Source: Ramlibacter sp.
GTDB lineage: Bacteria; Pseudomonadota; Gammaproteobacteria; Burkholderiales; Burkholderiaceae_C
Direction: 5' to 3'
Assembly (NCBI GenBank): GCA_019635415.1
Contig: JAHBZN010000001.1
Coordinates: forward strand, 992,001-1,056,000
Length of the DNA: 64,000 nucleotides
The notes beneath the pieces are model-generated. The model was not told the origin of the DNA, ran no database searches, and worked only from the letters and a program-made list of their open reading frames with translations. The translations under genes were made by a program, and so were the position numbers. Positions 35,001 to 44,150 of the stretch are shown piece by piece (position 1 is the stretch's first letter; each line of letters begins with the position of its first letter).

Positions 35001-36293
35001 TTAGGCCACGCTGAACGGGGCGTGCAAGAAGCCCCTGAAGCGCGCGCGGCCCCCGCGCTGCGGCGCGGCCGTGAGCCGGTAGTCAGGAAAGCGCTGCAGG
35101 AAGCGGCCGATAGCCACCCGCCCTTCAAGCCGCGCCAGGCTCAGGCCCGCACACTGGTGGATGCCGAAGCCGAACGCCAGGTGGCGGTTGGTCTCGCGCG
35201 CCAGGTCCAGCTGGTCAGGGTTGGCAAACTGCGCCGGGTCGCGGTTGGCGGCGCCAATGCACAGGGTGACCAGCGCGCCTTCCTCCAGCGCCACGCCGCC
35301 GATTTCGCAAGCCCGCACGGCGCGGCGGTTGCCCAGCTGGTTGGACGACTCAAAGCGCAGGAATTCGTCCACGGCCAGAGTAAAAAGTGCCTCCAGCCCT
35401 TGCGGGTCGGTCACTTTGTGCTGCATTTTTGATAGCAAATCGGCCTTGGCCTGCGGCCACTCCTGCAGCGCTACGAGCGCGTTGCCAATCAGGTTGGTCG
35501 TGGTTTCGTGGCCGGCGTTGAGGATGAACACGCAGTTCTGCAACAGCTCCACCTCGCTGAGCTGGTCACCGCTTGACTCGCCCTGAATCAGGCGCGTGAG
35601 CACGTCGTGCTCGGGGTCGCCGGGGTGAGCGCGGCGGTGCTTGACGAGCTCGCGCAGGTAGGCCACAAACTCGCTCACGCTGCGGTTGCCCAGCGCCTCC
35701 TGCTCCGGCGTCAGCCGCGGCTCCAGCGCCCCCAGGATGGCCAGTGACCAGTCGCGCAGCGGCCCGCGGTCGGCATGCGGAACGCCCAGCAGGTTGCCGA
35801 TGATTTCCACCGGGATGGCCGAGGCAAAGTCCTCGATCAGGTCGCCGCCGCCGCGTGCCTCGATGCCATCGAGCAGCCGGTCCACCAGTTCGATCAGGCC
35901 GGGCTCCATGTCGGCGATGGCGCGGCGCGTCAGCGCGCCCATGATGAGCTTGCGCACGCGCGTGTGCAGCGGCGGGTCGTTGAAGACCAGGCTGGTGGTG
36001 TGGTGCTCCAGCAGTGGTGCACCCGCGCCGTACTTCGGTGTGAACTCCACCTTCTTGTCCGAGCTGAAGCCCTGCGCATCGCGGTACACCGCCACCAGAT
36101 CGGCATAGCGGGTGAGGAAATAGGAGCCATCGGGCATGCGCTTGACCGGCTCGGTCTGGCGCAGCAGCGCGTACACGGGGTAGGGGTTGGCGTAGAAGTC
36201 GGCTGGCAGGTCGCGCAGGTCGAGACTGGCGGCAAGGGCCTGCGCGCGGGCGGGAGACAGCGCGGGAGTAATGGTCGAGGCGGCGAAGGACAT
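35001..36293 (-). CDS. Cytochrome P450
   Basis: 430 aa, soluble bacterial (class I-like) P450 with no anchor. I-helix oxygen-activation motif AGHETTTN (about 270), ExxR pair in DEFLRFESSNQLGNR, and the haem-binding loop FGFGIHQCAG with the thiolate Cys near residue 381. No ferredoxin or reductase gene is adjacent, so electrons must come from elsewhere. Substrate unknown. The sequence around 35425-35480 contains a piece (TTTTTGATAGCAAAT) that looks like an intragenic repeat insertion in an otherwise GC-rich gene. Confidence 0.95.
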   Translation of the reverse strand: MSFAASTITPALSPARAQALAASLDLRDLPADFYANPYPVYALLRQTEPVKRMPDGSYFLTRYADLVAVYRDAQGFSSDKKVEFTPKYGAGAPLLEHHTTSLVFNDPPLHTRVRKLIMGALTRRAIADMEPGLIELVDRLLDGIEARGGGDLIEDFASAIPVEIIGNLLGVPHADRGPLRDWSLAILGALEPRLTPEQEALGNRSVSEFVAYLRELVKHRRAHPGDPEHDVLTRLIQGESSGDQLSEVELLQNCVFILNAGHETTTNLIGNALVALQEWPQAKADLLSKMQHKVTDPQGLEALFTLAVDEFLRFESSNQLGNRRAVRACEIGGVALEEGALVTLCIGAANRDPAQFANPDQLDLARETNRHLAFGFGIHQCAGLSLARLEGRVAIGRFLQRFPDYRLTAAPQRGGRARFRGFLHAPFSVA

Positions 36294-36319
36294 GCGGCGT
36301 TATACCGCGTGGGCGGATT

Positions 36320-36682
36320 TCAGTCTTGGCGCCCCCGCTCCGATGGGGCGTCGCGCGAGCGGAACTCTGGCGAACGCTCCTCGATGGTTGAAGCGACGCG
36401 CGACTTGAGGTTGCCAATGAACTCGCGAATGCTGGGCTGAACGCTGCTGAACAGGGGGTCGGACCGGTGCGCAAGCATCACACCGCTGAACAATTTGAGG
36501 CCCAGTGCCAGCGCACGGGCGTCGTCTGCTGAGAACGTCGTTCCTGCGCTGACCCGGTGAATGATGTCCAGCACGTCGTCGTGGTGTTGCACCTCGAAGC
36601 TCACGCGGTCTTCCGCAGGGGCTTCACTCGCGCCCAGCCGTTCGACGCTGATCCGGAAAGCGTGTTTCTTGTGAGCAGGCAT
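36320..36682 (-). CDS. DUF3861 family protein
   Basis: 120 aa starting MPAHKKHAFRISVERLGA. Contains RVSFEVQHHDDVLDIIHRV, ARALALGLKLFSGVMLAHRSDPLFSSVQPSIREFIGNLK, which is the DUF3861 core (GLKLF..VML...PLF). The C-terminal 25 residues are charged and probably disordered. Cytoplasmic, function unknown. 7 bp downstream of the SnoaL-like gene on the same strand. Confidence 0.8.
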   Translation of the reverse strand: MPAHKKHAFRISVERLGASEAPAEDRVSFEVQHHDDVLDIIHRVSAGTTFSADDARALALGLKLFSGVMLAHRSDPLFSSVQPSIREFIGNLKSRVASTIEERSPEFRSRDAPSERGRQD

Positions 36683-36689
36683 GGCGGGA

Positions 36690-37229
36690 TCAATGAGCAG
36701 GGGCTGGGTCGGTCAGTTGCCGATGGGCTTCCATCCAGTTCTCCAGGTGGTAGGTCCGCGCAATCCGTCCGTCCCGTACGGTGTGGACGTCGAGAGTCAT
36801 GAGTCGAAAGGCGCGCCCATTGGGTGGCACGCCCAGAAAGGCTTGGACCGGCGTGCCCGTGACTTGACCGCGGACGACCATTTGAGAACCGGAAATGATG
36901 AGGTCCTTGAGCACCCATTGCATCTCGGGAATCACGCCTGTTCGCGCCGCCCATCGCTGCAAGGTCTGGCCTTGCGTCTGGCAATGCGCATCGTCGCTGC
37001 AATTCATCCAGTCGGGGTGGGTGGCCTTTTCCAGCGTCGACTTCATGGTTTCGGGGGGTGACGTGGTCAACGCGGTGTAGAAATCGCGGATCAACGCCTG
37101 GGCCATCTGGCGATCCAGGGCGGGCGGTGTCTCGGCGTGAGTCACGGCCATCAGGGAAGCGCCCATGACCATGGGCATGGCGCTGGCAACCTTGCGCGCC
37201 GTGTTGAGGGTGTTGCTGAGCAGGTGCAT
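36690..37229 (-). CDS. Secreted SnoaL/NTF2-like protein
   Basis: 179 aa from ATG 37229. Signal peptide MHLLSNTLNTARKVASAMPMVMGASLMAVTHA. The rest is an NTF2-like cone fold: ALIRDFYTALTT, a disulfide-capable pair in NCSDDAHCQTQ, GVPPNGRAFRLMTLDVHTVRDGRIARTYHLENW. The last segment is typical of SnoaL-like ester cyclase families. Periplasmic; ligand unknown. Part of the minus-strand series next to tautomerase and SDR genes. Confidence 0.8.
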   Translation of the reverse strand: MHLLSNTLNTARKVASAMPMVMGASLMAVTHAETPPALDRQMAQALIRDFYTALTTSPPETMKSTLEKATHPDWMNCSDDAHCQTQGQTLQRWAARTGVIPEMQWVLKDLIISGSQMVVRGQVTGTPVQAFLGVPPNGRAFRLMTLDVHTVRDGRIARTYHLENWMEAHRQLTDPAPAH

Positions 37230-37309
37230 GAGTTTTATTCGAGAAAGTGGGCGCTGATTTCGAACTCGGCGGGTGATGAAAGCCCGACCGCGGGGCGGTC
37301 GGGCGGGGC

Positions 37310-37525
37310 TTACTTCGCGGGGCTTTTTCCCATCTTCTCGAGGGTCAGGGTCTCGTCTGCGCGTCCCCATCCCCCGTCGGCGACTTCGTCGACGAGCACC
37401 ATGGTGAAGGGACGTACGCCCTCACCGAAATACTCCACGAACATGGCCGTCGTGCGATGGATGATCTCCTCCTTGCGGGCGTGGTCAACAATCCCTTCCG
37501 GGAATTTGAAATTTGCGAATGGCAT
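37310..37525 (-). CDS. Small tautomerase (4-oxalocrotonate tautomerase superfamily)
   Basis: 71 aa from ATG 37525, giving an N-terminal Pro after Met removal (MPFANFKFPEGIV), the catalytic base of this superfamily. TTAMFVEYFGEGVRPFTMVLVDEVADGGWGRADETLT fits the conserved beta-alpha-beta unit. An in-frame ATG five codons upstream is rejected because it would block Pro-1. Likely catabolic isomerase; substrate unknown. Confidence 0.85.
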   Translation of the reverse strand: MPFANFKFPEGIVDHARKEEIIHRTTAMFVEYFGEGVRPFTMVLVDEVADGGWGRADETLTLEKMGKSPAK

Positions 37526-37609
37526 GGATTTCTCTTTCAAAGGATGTCCGAGTGGAAGAAGGAAGTCATCCCGGCGGACTCCGGAACGACTCCGTAGTGA
37601 AACCAGGTT

Positions 37610-38515
37610 TCAGTTCGACGGGTGGGCGTGGGGGCGCATCAGGTGTGCAAATCCGATGCGCTGCAGGAACTCCTGGCGCACCCGGTCAATCACCGCGTAG
37701 GCGACAGCGGAGCCGTCGCTGGCAGGGTCGATCACCACCCTGAACGGTCGCTGCCCGTGGGGCATGGACACAATGTCCACGGCAGCCTGGCTGACCAGCT
37801 CCGGGTCGGCCTCATCGGGCACGGTCGCAGCCAACGCCGCCAGCATGGACTCGTTGAAGCCCTCGGGAAGATGGCTGGCGTAAGCGGCCACCCGGTCTGG
37901 CTCCGCGGGCCTTCCGGCGCGGGCGAAGTGATTGGTGCCACGCGTGAACGCTCCGGGAACGAGAATGGACGTTTCAATGCCGAAAGGTGTCAACTCGCGC
38001 GCGTAGCTCACCGCCAGTGCGTCCATGGCCGCCTTGGCGGCAAAGTAGGGCCCCAGCAGGGGCGGAACGCCGCCAGCCGCGCTGCTGCTTCCAATCCACA
38101 GCAGCAGCCCTGTTCGCGCATGACGCATGTGCGGCAGGGCTGCGCGGTTCACACGTTGTGCCCCGAGGACGTTGACGTCGTAGAGCTCGGCCAGTTGTTC
38201 AGGCGTGAAGGACTCGCTGGGCCCCCACACCATGTGGCCGGCGTTGTGGACCACCACGTCCAGGCGTCCTTGCTCGTCCATGATGTGGTCTACGGCCGCG
38301 GTCACCGATGTGTCCGATTGCACGTCCAGCTCCAGCGCACGAAGGTCTATTCCTCGCAGGGTGGCGTGCTCGCGCAGCGCCGCCGCATGGAGGCTGTTTT
38401 TGCTTTGTGTCGCCCGCATGGACGCGTACACCACATGTCCATCGCCGGCCAGGGCGAGGGCCATCAGGCGTCCGAAGCCGCTGGACGCACCGGTGATCAG
38501 GATGACCTTGTTCAT
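37610..38515 (-). CDS. SDR family oxidoreductase
   Basis: 301 aa. Classical SDR: TGASSGFG (cofactor Gly motif, residues 8-15), HNAGHMVWG, the catalytic Ser in GSSSAAGG and the Tyr-x-x-x-Lys in YFAAK. Basic R34 after beta 2 (ASMRATQ) suggests NADP. The C-terminus is longer than in minimal SDRs. 17 bp after the second SDR gene (38533), so they form a unit transcribed away from the LysR gene. Confidence 0.9.
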   Translation of the reverse strand: MNKVILITGASSGFGRLMALALAGDGHVVYASMRATQSKNSLHAAALREHATLRGIDLRALELDVQSDTSVTAAVDHIMDEQGRLDVVVHNAGHMVWGPSESFTPEQLAELYDVNVLGAQRVNRAALPHMRHARTGLLLWIGSSSAAGGVPPLLGPYFAAKAAMDALAVSYARELTPFGIETSILVPGAFTRGTNHFARAGRPAEPDRVAAYASHLPEGFNESMLAALAATVPDEADPELVSQAAVDIVSMPHGQRPFRVVIDPASDGSAVAYAVIDRVRQEFLQRIGFAHLMRPHAHPSN

Positions 38516-38532
38516 GTCAGGTCCCTCCCGCG

Positions 38533-39273
38533 TCAGGCGAATCCACCGTTGACGCGCACGACTTGGGCATTGACCCAGCCCCCGTCAGGACCGGCTAGAA
38601 AAGAGACCGCGGAGGCAATGTCTTCGGGCTGGCCAATGCGCTCCAGCGGCGCCTGTCTGGCGATCTGGTCAATCAGCTGCTCGGACTTGCCGCGAAGGAA
38701 CAGTTCCGTGGCGACCGGACCCGGGGCCACGGCATTGACCGTGATGTTGCGCCCCCGCAGTTCGTTGGCGAGCACGTGCACCAGTCCCTCGACTGCGGCC
38801 TTGCTGGCAATGTAGGGGCCGTATTGGGGAAAGGCCTTGGCCAGCACACTGGACGAGAAAACGATGATTCGTCCCCCCGCCGGCAGTTGCTCGGCGGCCT
38901 GCGCCATGACCAGGAAAGACCCTCGCAGGTTGGTGTTGACCACCTGATCGAAGGCCTCCAGGCTGGCCGGAGTGATGGCAGCCATCGGCATGATGCCGGC
39001 GCTGTTGACGACGACATCGATGCCGCCGAAGTGCCGGCGTGCGGTGTCGAAAAGGGTGGCCACGTCCTGCGGGCGGCCCACGTCGCCCTGGATCGCGATG
39101 GCGTCTCCCCCTTGGGCCTTGATTGCGGCGACCACCTCTGCGGCTTTCTCGGCATTGTCCGCGTAGTTGACGGCCACCGAGTGCCCGTCCCTGGCAAGAC
39201 GCAGAGCAATGGCGCGACCGATGCCCCGCGACGCGCCGGTCACGATCGCAACGCGTTTGTTTTGTGAGTTCAT
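38533..39273 (-). CDS. SDR family oxidoreductase (FabG-like)
   Basis: 246 aa from ATG 39273; upstream in-frame residues lie in the promoter. TGASRGIG at residues 12-19, VNSAGIMP, catalytic FSSSV and YIASK, and the C-terminal GGWVNAQVVRVNGGFA typical of FabG-like 3-oxoacyl or glucose dehydrogenase-type SDRs. Divergent from the LysR gene at 39401 across 127 bp, a layout that usually means LysR control of the SDR operon. Confidence 0.92.
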   Translation of the reverse strand: MNSQNKRVAIVTGASRGIGRAIALRLARDGHSVAVNYADNAEKAAEVVAAIKAQGGDAIAIQGDVGRPQDVATLFDTARRHFGGIDVVVNSAGIMPMAAITPASLEAFDQVVNTNLRGSFLVMAQAAEQLPAGGRIIVFSSSVLAKAFPQYGPYIASKAAVEGLVHVLANELRGRNITVNAVAPGPVATELFLRGKSEQLIDQIARQAPLERIGQPEDIASAVSFLAGPDGGWVNAQVVRVNGGFA

Positions 39274-39325
39274 GACGGTTTTCCTTTCAATCCGAGTGAG
39301 TCGATGGGGCGAATATTGACTGTTC

Positions 39326-39370
39326 TTTTGAATTGAATAAATATGCAAAAATTGACATATAAATTCAAAA
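39326..39370. promoter_or_regulatory. LysR-type operator candidate in the SDR/lysR intergenic region
   Basis: TTTTGAATT (39326-39334) and AATTCAAAA (39362-39370) form perfect 9-bp inverted arms 27 bp apart. They lie in an AT-rich 127-bp gap between the divergent genes. Several T-N11-A matches are possible inside. Suitable as a binding site for the divergent LysR product; not proven. Confidence 0.5.
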
Positions 39371-39400
39371 TTCAACAACAAAAAACCCGTCCACTCGTCC

Positions 39401-40306
39401 ATGGATCGATTCACCGCCCTGCAGCTGTTCACCCGGATCGTTGAGCTCGGCAGCTTCAGCCGTGCGGCGGACCAGCTCGACATGCCCAGGGCCACCGCGA
39501 CCTATGCCATCAAGGCGCTGGAGTCGCGGCTGGGCGTGCGGTTGCTGGAGCGCAGTACCCGCGCTGTGCGTCCGACCCTCGATGGGCAGGCTTTTCATGA
39601 GCGCTGCGTCCAGATCCTGAGCGAGCTGGAGGACGCCGAGGGCTCATTGCGCCAAATTGCCGTCAATCCGCGGGGCGTCCTGCGCGTCGACATGAATGGC
39701 ACGCATGCAACGCGCATCGTCTTGCCGCGGATTGACGAATTTCGCAGCCGCTACCCCAACATCGAGGTCGTGCTCAGCTGCGGCGACCGATTGGTGGACC
39801 TTGTCCGCGAAGGCGTGGACTGCGTGATTCGGGCGGGCGAGCCGCGGGACTCATCCCTTGTCGCCCGTCGATTGGCGGTCATGCCGCAAGTGCTTTGCGC
39901 GAGTCCTGAATACCTCGCCTTTTTCGGCACTCCGCGGCATCCGGGCGAGTTGGAGGCTCATCAGGCTGTGTGTTTCTTTTCCAGCACGGGCAACATCCAG
40001 TATCCGATCGAGCTGGAAGTCGAGTCCGAGTCCAGGAAATACGACGTGGGAGGGTGGCTGTCCGTCAACGATGCGGAGAGCTATGTCGCCGCGGCCCTGC
40101 GCGGCGGGGGGCTCATCCAGTTGCCCAGATTTCACGTCGAGGAGTACCTGCAGGAGGGCCGGCTCGTTGAAGTGCTTGCTGATTTCCCCAGTCCGGGCCT
40201 GGTGCTTTCGGCGATGTACCCCTACCGTCGGCAACTCTCCCCGCGGGTGCGCGTCTTTGTGGACTGGATCAGCCGACTCTACGAGCAGAAATTTCCGCAA
40301 GGCTAG
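39401..40306 (+). CDS. LysR-family transcriptional regulator
   Basis: 301 aa. The N-terminal winged HTH (residues 1-62: FTALQLFTRIVELGSFSRAADQLDMPRATATYAIKALESRLGVRLLERSTRAVRPT) is followed by a periplasmic-binding-like effector domain. Close in style to regulators of SDR or aromatic-catabolism operons. Divergent from the SDR genes, which it probably controls. Confidence 0.93.
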   Translation: MDRFTALQLFTRIVELGSFSRAADQLDMPRATATYAIKALESRLGVRLLERSTRAVRPTLDGQAFHERCVQILSELEDAEGSLRQIAVNPRGVLRVDMNGTHATRIVLPRIDEFRSRYPNIEVVLSCGDRLVDLVREGVDCVIRAGEPRDSSLVARRLAVMPQVLCASPEYLAFFGTPRHPGELEAHQAVCFFSSTGNIQYPIELEVESESRKYDVGGWLSVNDAESYVAAALRGGGLIQLPRFHVEEYLQEGRLVEVLADFPSPGLVLSAMYPYRRQLSPRVRVFVDWISRLYEQKFPQG

Positions 40307-40379
40307 ACGCCGCGGCGCTCGGGTGCCCACAGCGCGGCATTTGCGCCGCGGTCCAATTTTTTGATTTGAAAGCCAGTGC

Positions 40380-41084
40380 ATGCACAACGACGAAATCAAG
40401 GCCCTCTTCGACCAGCAGGCGGCCAGCTACGACCAGCAATGGGCCAAGACCGCTCCGATCCGCGAGGGCCTGCTGTTCCTCGTGGAGGCGGTGTTTGCGG
40501 GGCTGGCGCCCGATGCACGCCTTCTTTGCGTCGGCGTTGGCACGGGCGAGGAGATGGCCTATCTGGCGCGGCGTCATCCCGCGTGGCGTTTTTTGGCGGT
40601 CGAGCCCTCCAGTGCCATGCTGCACGTGTGCCGCGACAAGGCCGTGGCCCAGGGCTTTGCCGGGCGCTGCGAGTTCCACGAAGGCTACCTGGACTCCCTG
40701 GTGGACACCGAGGGGTTCGACGCGGCCACCTGTTTTCTGGTGTCCCAGTTCATTCTGGACCGTGCGGCGCGTTCCGAGTTCTTCCGTAGCATTGCCACGC
40801 GCCTGCGGCCGGGCGGCGTGCTTGCGAGTTCCGACCTGGCCTCGCAGACGGGCACGGCCAGCTACGAAGCGCTCCTGCGGGTCTGGATGACGATGATGGC
40901 GTCGGCCGACGTGACGCCCGAGATGCTGGAGCGCGTGCGCAAGGCCTATGCGAGTGATGTGGCGGTGCTGCCGCCAGAAGCCGTGGCGTCGATCATGGCG
41001 TCGGGCGGCTTTGAGCCGCCGGTGCCGTTCTATCAGGCCGGGCTGATCCACGCCTGGTTCGCCAGGCGCTCAGAGGTTGCCTGA
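40380..41084 (+). CDS. SAM-dependent methyltransferase
   Basis: 234 aa. Class I motif I LLCVGVGTGEE (residues 48-58), motif II acid in FLAVEPSSAML, post-I and motif IV GFDAATCFLVSQFIL. The C-terminal helices are typical of methyltransf_25-type enzymes. Cytoplasmic; acceptor unknown. 73 bp after the LysR gene; its end overlaps the convergent CoA-hydrolase gene by 15 bp. Confidence 0.87.
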   Translation: MHNDEIKALFDQQAASYDQQWAKTAPIREGLLFLVEAVFAGLAPDARLLCVGVGTGEEMAYLARRHPAWRFLAVEPSSAMLHVCRDKAVAQGFAGRCEFHEGYLDSLVDTEGFDAATCFLVSQFILDRAARSEFFRSIATRLRPGGVLASSDLASQTGTASYEALLRVWMTMMASADVTPEMLERVRKAYASDVAVLPPEAVASIMASGGFEPPVPFYQAGLIHAWFARRSEVA

Positions 41085-43205
41085 AAACAGTTTGCGCAGA
41101 AACAGCTTCTTGAAGCTGCCGGCCTCGTCCAGGCCCAGGCGCTGCAGATAGGCGGGCGGGGCCTCGCGGTCAGACCACAGGCTCTTGAGCACCATGCTGA
41201 CCAGCTCCACCGGGTGGGTGGTGGCGTGCTGCATGCGCTTGAGCGCTCGCACGATGTGCAGTTCGTCAGCCGTCAGGTCGGTGCCGAACGGAAAGTCGGG
41301 CAGCAGGCCGGCTTCGCTCCAGGGGTGCAGTTGCGCGTCAAGCCGCTCAGGCAGGTTGTGGCGGTAGCGCTCGGGCACGGTGTAGCTGGCGGCCAGCTTG
41401 CCGGCGGCCTGAGCCTGCTGCACCAGTTCGGTCTGGAAGCGCGAATCGGCAATGGCAATCAGCCGCTGGATCACTTCGCCGTCGGGCTGGGCGCGCAGGT
41501 CGGCCACGCCGTATTCGGTGATCACGATGTCACGCAGGTGGCGCGGGATGGTGGTGTGGGCGTAGTTCCAGACGATGTTGCTGCGCAGGCCCTGCTTGTG
41601 CTCGTGCGTGGCGCGCAGCATGAGCACCGAGCGCGCATCGGGCAGGGCATGGCCCATGGCGACAAAGTTGTACTGCCCGCCCACGCCCGACACCACCTGC
41701 CCGTCGTCCAGGCCATCGGACACGGCCGCGCCCAGCAACGTGACCATCATGGCGGTGTTCATGAAGCGCGCCCCGGTGCGCTGGGCCGCTTTGAGTTCGC
41801 TGTCCCCCTGCAACTGGTTGATGAATTCGACCCCGGTCATGTCGATCTGCGCCAGCGCTTCGGGCGCCATGGTGCGCAGGCGCTCATAGAAGTCGGTGGG
41901 GCCGAGAAAGAAGCCCCCGTGCAGCACCACGCCGCCCGCCAGCCGTTGGCCCAGGCCGCCCGCCGCCTGCAGCGCCCGGAGATGGTCTCCATCGTCGAGC
42001 CGGTTGGGCAGCACCGTCGGGCCCACCGTGAGGCACTGGCCATCTTCGGTCAGTGCAACGGCGGGGCTCAGCACGCCGCTGCGTTGAAGAAACCGCAGGT
42101 CTGGGGCCTGCAACCGGGCGGGCACGCGCGCCGACGCGATCAGGGCCAGAAGGTCTTCGGGGCGCACGCTGCCCTCCGGAAAGGCGCCCGCATTGACGAG
42201 TCGCTGCAGGCTCAGGTCATCGAACACCTGGCGGCGGATGAGGCCGGCATCGATGAGCCGCAGCAGCGCGTTGGCGAACATTTCCGAGCAGCCGTACAGG
42301 CCCCGCACAAAGGGGCCCAGTTCGCGCCCTTCAAGGCCATCGGGGCACAAGCCTTCGAGCATGCGGCGGTATTCGGCGCCGTCGCGCTCGCGCACGATCA
42401 GGGCCTGGGCAATGGCATCGCCCAGGGCGCCTATGCCGATCTGCAGCGTGCCGCCGTCGGGCACCAGGCTGGCGGCGTGCAGCCCGATGGCGTAGTCCGT
42501 GATGCTGACCTTGCCATTGGGCGGCGCAAAGACGGTATGGGTGGCGGCCGGATCGGTCACCACGAGGTTGAAGAACCCCGCGGGCGCCACGGCGCTGCCG
42601 GGCATGAAGGGCAGTTGCCGGTTGATGATCCCGACGGTGAACAGCGGGCGCCCCGCCTGCGCACAACGCTCGGCCAGTTCAAAGGTGACGTCGGGGTTGC
42701 CTGACAGCGAGAGCGTGAGGCCCGCGGCCCGCTCCTGGGCGGCCACGGCCTGCGCGATCACGTTCACGCCCAGGCGCACCATGTCGCGCGCCACGAAGGT
42801 GTAGTTGGTGGAGATGTACGCTTGCTGCGCACGCGGATTGCCCAGGTAGTCGCCCGTCTTGAAGAAGAACTCGCTCACTTCGATGTGGGGTGGCAGGGTC
42901 CCGGCGCGCAGGTCCTTGACGTAGTCGAGGTCGGGGTAGTCCTTGAACACGCGTGCCACGAGCGGGTTGAGGAAATGCTGTTCCAGCTCACTGTGGCCCA
43001 CGGGCTTTTCAAGTGACAACGCGGTGATGATCGTGAGCCGACGTGGGGAGGCGGTGCCGGCTTGTGCCTTGATGCGCTGGTACAGCAGGTTGACGAAGGG
43101 GTTGGGCTTGCCGATGCCCAGCGGCAGGCCCAGCACGATGTCGCCGGCCACCGCCTGCAGCACTTCGTCGACCGCTGCGGTCAGCGTATCAAGCGTCCGC
43201 ATCAT
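41070..43205 (-). CDS. Acetyl-CoA hydrolase/CoA-transferase family protein
   Basis: 711 aa; ATG at 43202 is an alternative start. Contains the glycine-rich CoA site LQIGIGALGDAIAQAL and the C-terminal AcetylCoA_hyd_C block (VSGVGGQYNFVAMGHALPDARSVLMLRATHEHKQGLRSNIVWNY, then ITEYGVADLRAQPDGEVIQRLIAIADSRFQTEL). Longer than classic Ach1/Cat1 proteins (about 500-550 aa), with an additional N-terminal region of about 230 residues. Could hydrolyse an acyl-CoA or exchange CoA with acetate or succinate. Confidence 0.85.
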   Translation of the reverse strand: MMRTLDTLTAAVDEVLQAVAGDIVLGLPLGIGKPNPFVNLLYQRIKAQAGTASPRRLTIITALSLEKPVGHSELEQHFLNPLVARVFKDYPDLDYVKDLRAGTLPPHIEVSEFFFKTGDYLGNPRAQQAYISTNYTFVARDMVRLGVNVIAQAVAAQERAAGLTLSLSGNPDVTFELAERCAQAGRPLFTVGIINRQLPFMPGSAVAPAGFFNLVVTDPAATHTVFAPPNGKVSITDYAIGLHAASLVPDGGTLQIGIGALGDAIAQALIVRERDGAEYRRMLEGLCPDGLEGRELGPFVRGLYGCSEMFANALLRLIDAGLIRRQVFDDLSLQRLVNAGAFPEGSVRPEDLLALIASARVPARLQAPDLRFLQRSGVLSPAVALTEDGQCLTVGPTVLPNRLDDGDHLRALQAAGGLGQRLAGGVVLHGGFFLGPTDFYERLRTMAPEALAQIDMTGVEFINQLQGDSELKAAQRTGARFMNTAMMVTLLGAAVSDGLDDGQVVSGVGGQYNFVAMGHALPDARSVLMLRATHEHKQGLRSNIVWNYAHTTIPRHLRDIVITEYGVADLRAQPDGEVIQRLIAIADSRFQTELVQQAQAAGKLAASYTVPERYRHNLPERLDAQLHPWSEAGLLPDFPFGTDLTADELHIVRALKRMQHATTHPVELVSMVLKSLWSDREAPPAYLQRLGLDEAGSFKKLFLRKLFSGNL

Positions 43206-43314
43206 GCGAGGCTGCGCGCAAGCCCGAGCCTGAAGAAGTGCGTGTGATGTCGCATCGCACCGTTATACACCCCGCCCGGTGCAAGAATGGGGGCTGACCC
43301 ACACGGAGACCGAC

Positions 43315-43710
43315 ATGACCCACCCCACCCTTGCCGCCTGGCATCAGATCCTCAAGACCCGTGACCTCAAGGCCCTGAGCGCCTTGCTGGCCGACGAGGT
43401 GGTGTTCCACTCGCCCGTGGTCCATACCCCCCAGGCGGGCAAGGCCGTGGCGCTGCAGTACCTCGGTGCGGCATTCCAGGTCTTTGGCGACCCCTCTTTC
43501 CGCTATGTGCGCGAAGTCGAAGGGCCGAACGATGCGGTGCTGGAGTTCCAGCTCGATATCGGCGGCATCTCCGTCAACGGCGTGGACATGATTCGCTGGA
43601 ATGCCGATGGTCGCATCACCGATTTCAAGGTCATGATCCGGCCGCTCAAGGCGATCCAGCTCATTCACCAGTCCATGGGGGCGATGTTGCAATCGCAGCA
43701 ACAGCAATGA
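43315..43710 (+). CDS. SnoaL/NTF2-like protein
   Basis: 131 aa from ATG 43315 (MTHPTLAAWHQILKTRDLKALSALLADEVVFHSPVVHTP). An NTF2-like cone with EGPNDAVLEFQLDIGGISVNGVDMIRWNADGRITDFKVMIRP at the C-terminus. Upstream in-frame extension is less likely because it lacks a site. Cytoplasmic; unknown ligand. Its stop overlaps the cupin gene (ATGA), so the two are probably a pair. Confidence 0.8.
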   Translation: MTHPTLAAWHQILKTRDLKALSALLADEVVFHSPVVHTPQAGKAVALQYLGAAFQVFGDPSFRYVREVEGPNDAVLEFQLDIGGISVNGVDMIRWNADGRITDFKVMIRPLKAIQLIHQSMGAMLQSQQQQ

Positions 43711-44108
43711 CGCCGTTCGCCAGCCTGATGCTGCCGGCGCAGCGCACGGTCGTGGCGCCTGACGGCTCCGATGTGCGCGTGCTGCTGGGCCTCCCGGGCG
43801 GCGGCATGGCGCACTTTGCGCTGGCGCCCGGGCAGGTGGCCGCCGCCGTGACCCACCGCACGGTGGAAGAGATCTGGTACGTGGTGTCAGGCCGTGGCGA
43901 GATGTGGCGCCGGCAGGGAAACCTCGAGGAACGGGTGGACCTGATGCCCGGCCTGTGCCTGACCATCCCGCTGGGGACCCATTTCCAGTTCCGTGCTGCG
44001 CCCGACCAGGGGCTGGCCGCGGTGGCCGTCACCCTGCCGCCGTGGCCAGGCGAGGGCGAGGCCGTGCCCGTGACGGGGCCTTGGCAGGCCACCTGCGCAC
44101 CAGCATGA
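43707..44108 (+). CDS. Cupin-domain protein
   Basis: 133 aa. Cupin motif 1 is partial (THRTVEEIWYVVSGRGEMWRR) and motif 2 reads PLGTHFQFRA. Small single-domain cupin; metal-ligand pattern His...Glu...His is plausible. Coupled by ATGA to the SnoaL-like gene before it. Function unknown. Confidence 0.8.
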   Translation: MTPFASLMLPAQRTVVAPDGSDVRVLLGLPGGGMAHFALAPGQVAAAVTHRTVEEIWYVVSGRGEMWRRQGNLEERVDLMPGLCLTIPLGTHFQFRAAPDQGLAAVAVTLPPWPGEGEAVPVTGPWQATCAPA

Positions 44109-44150
44109 GCGGGGCCCGCTGCCGCCCGAGCCAAGACGGCGCCCGGCGGA

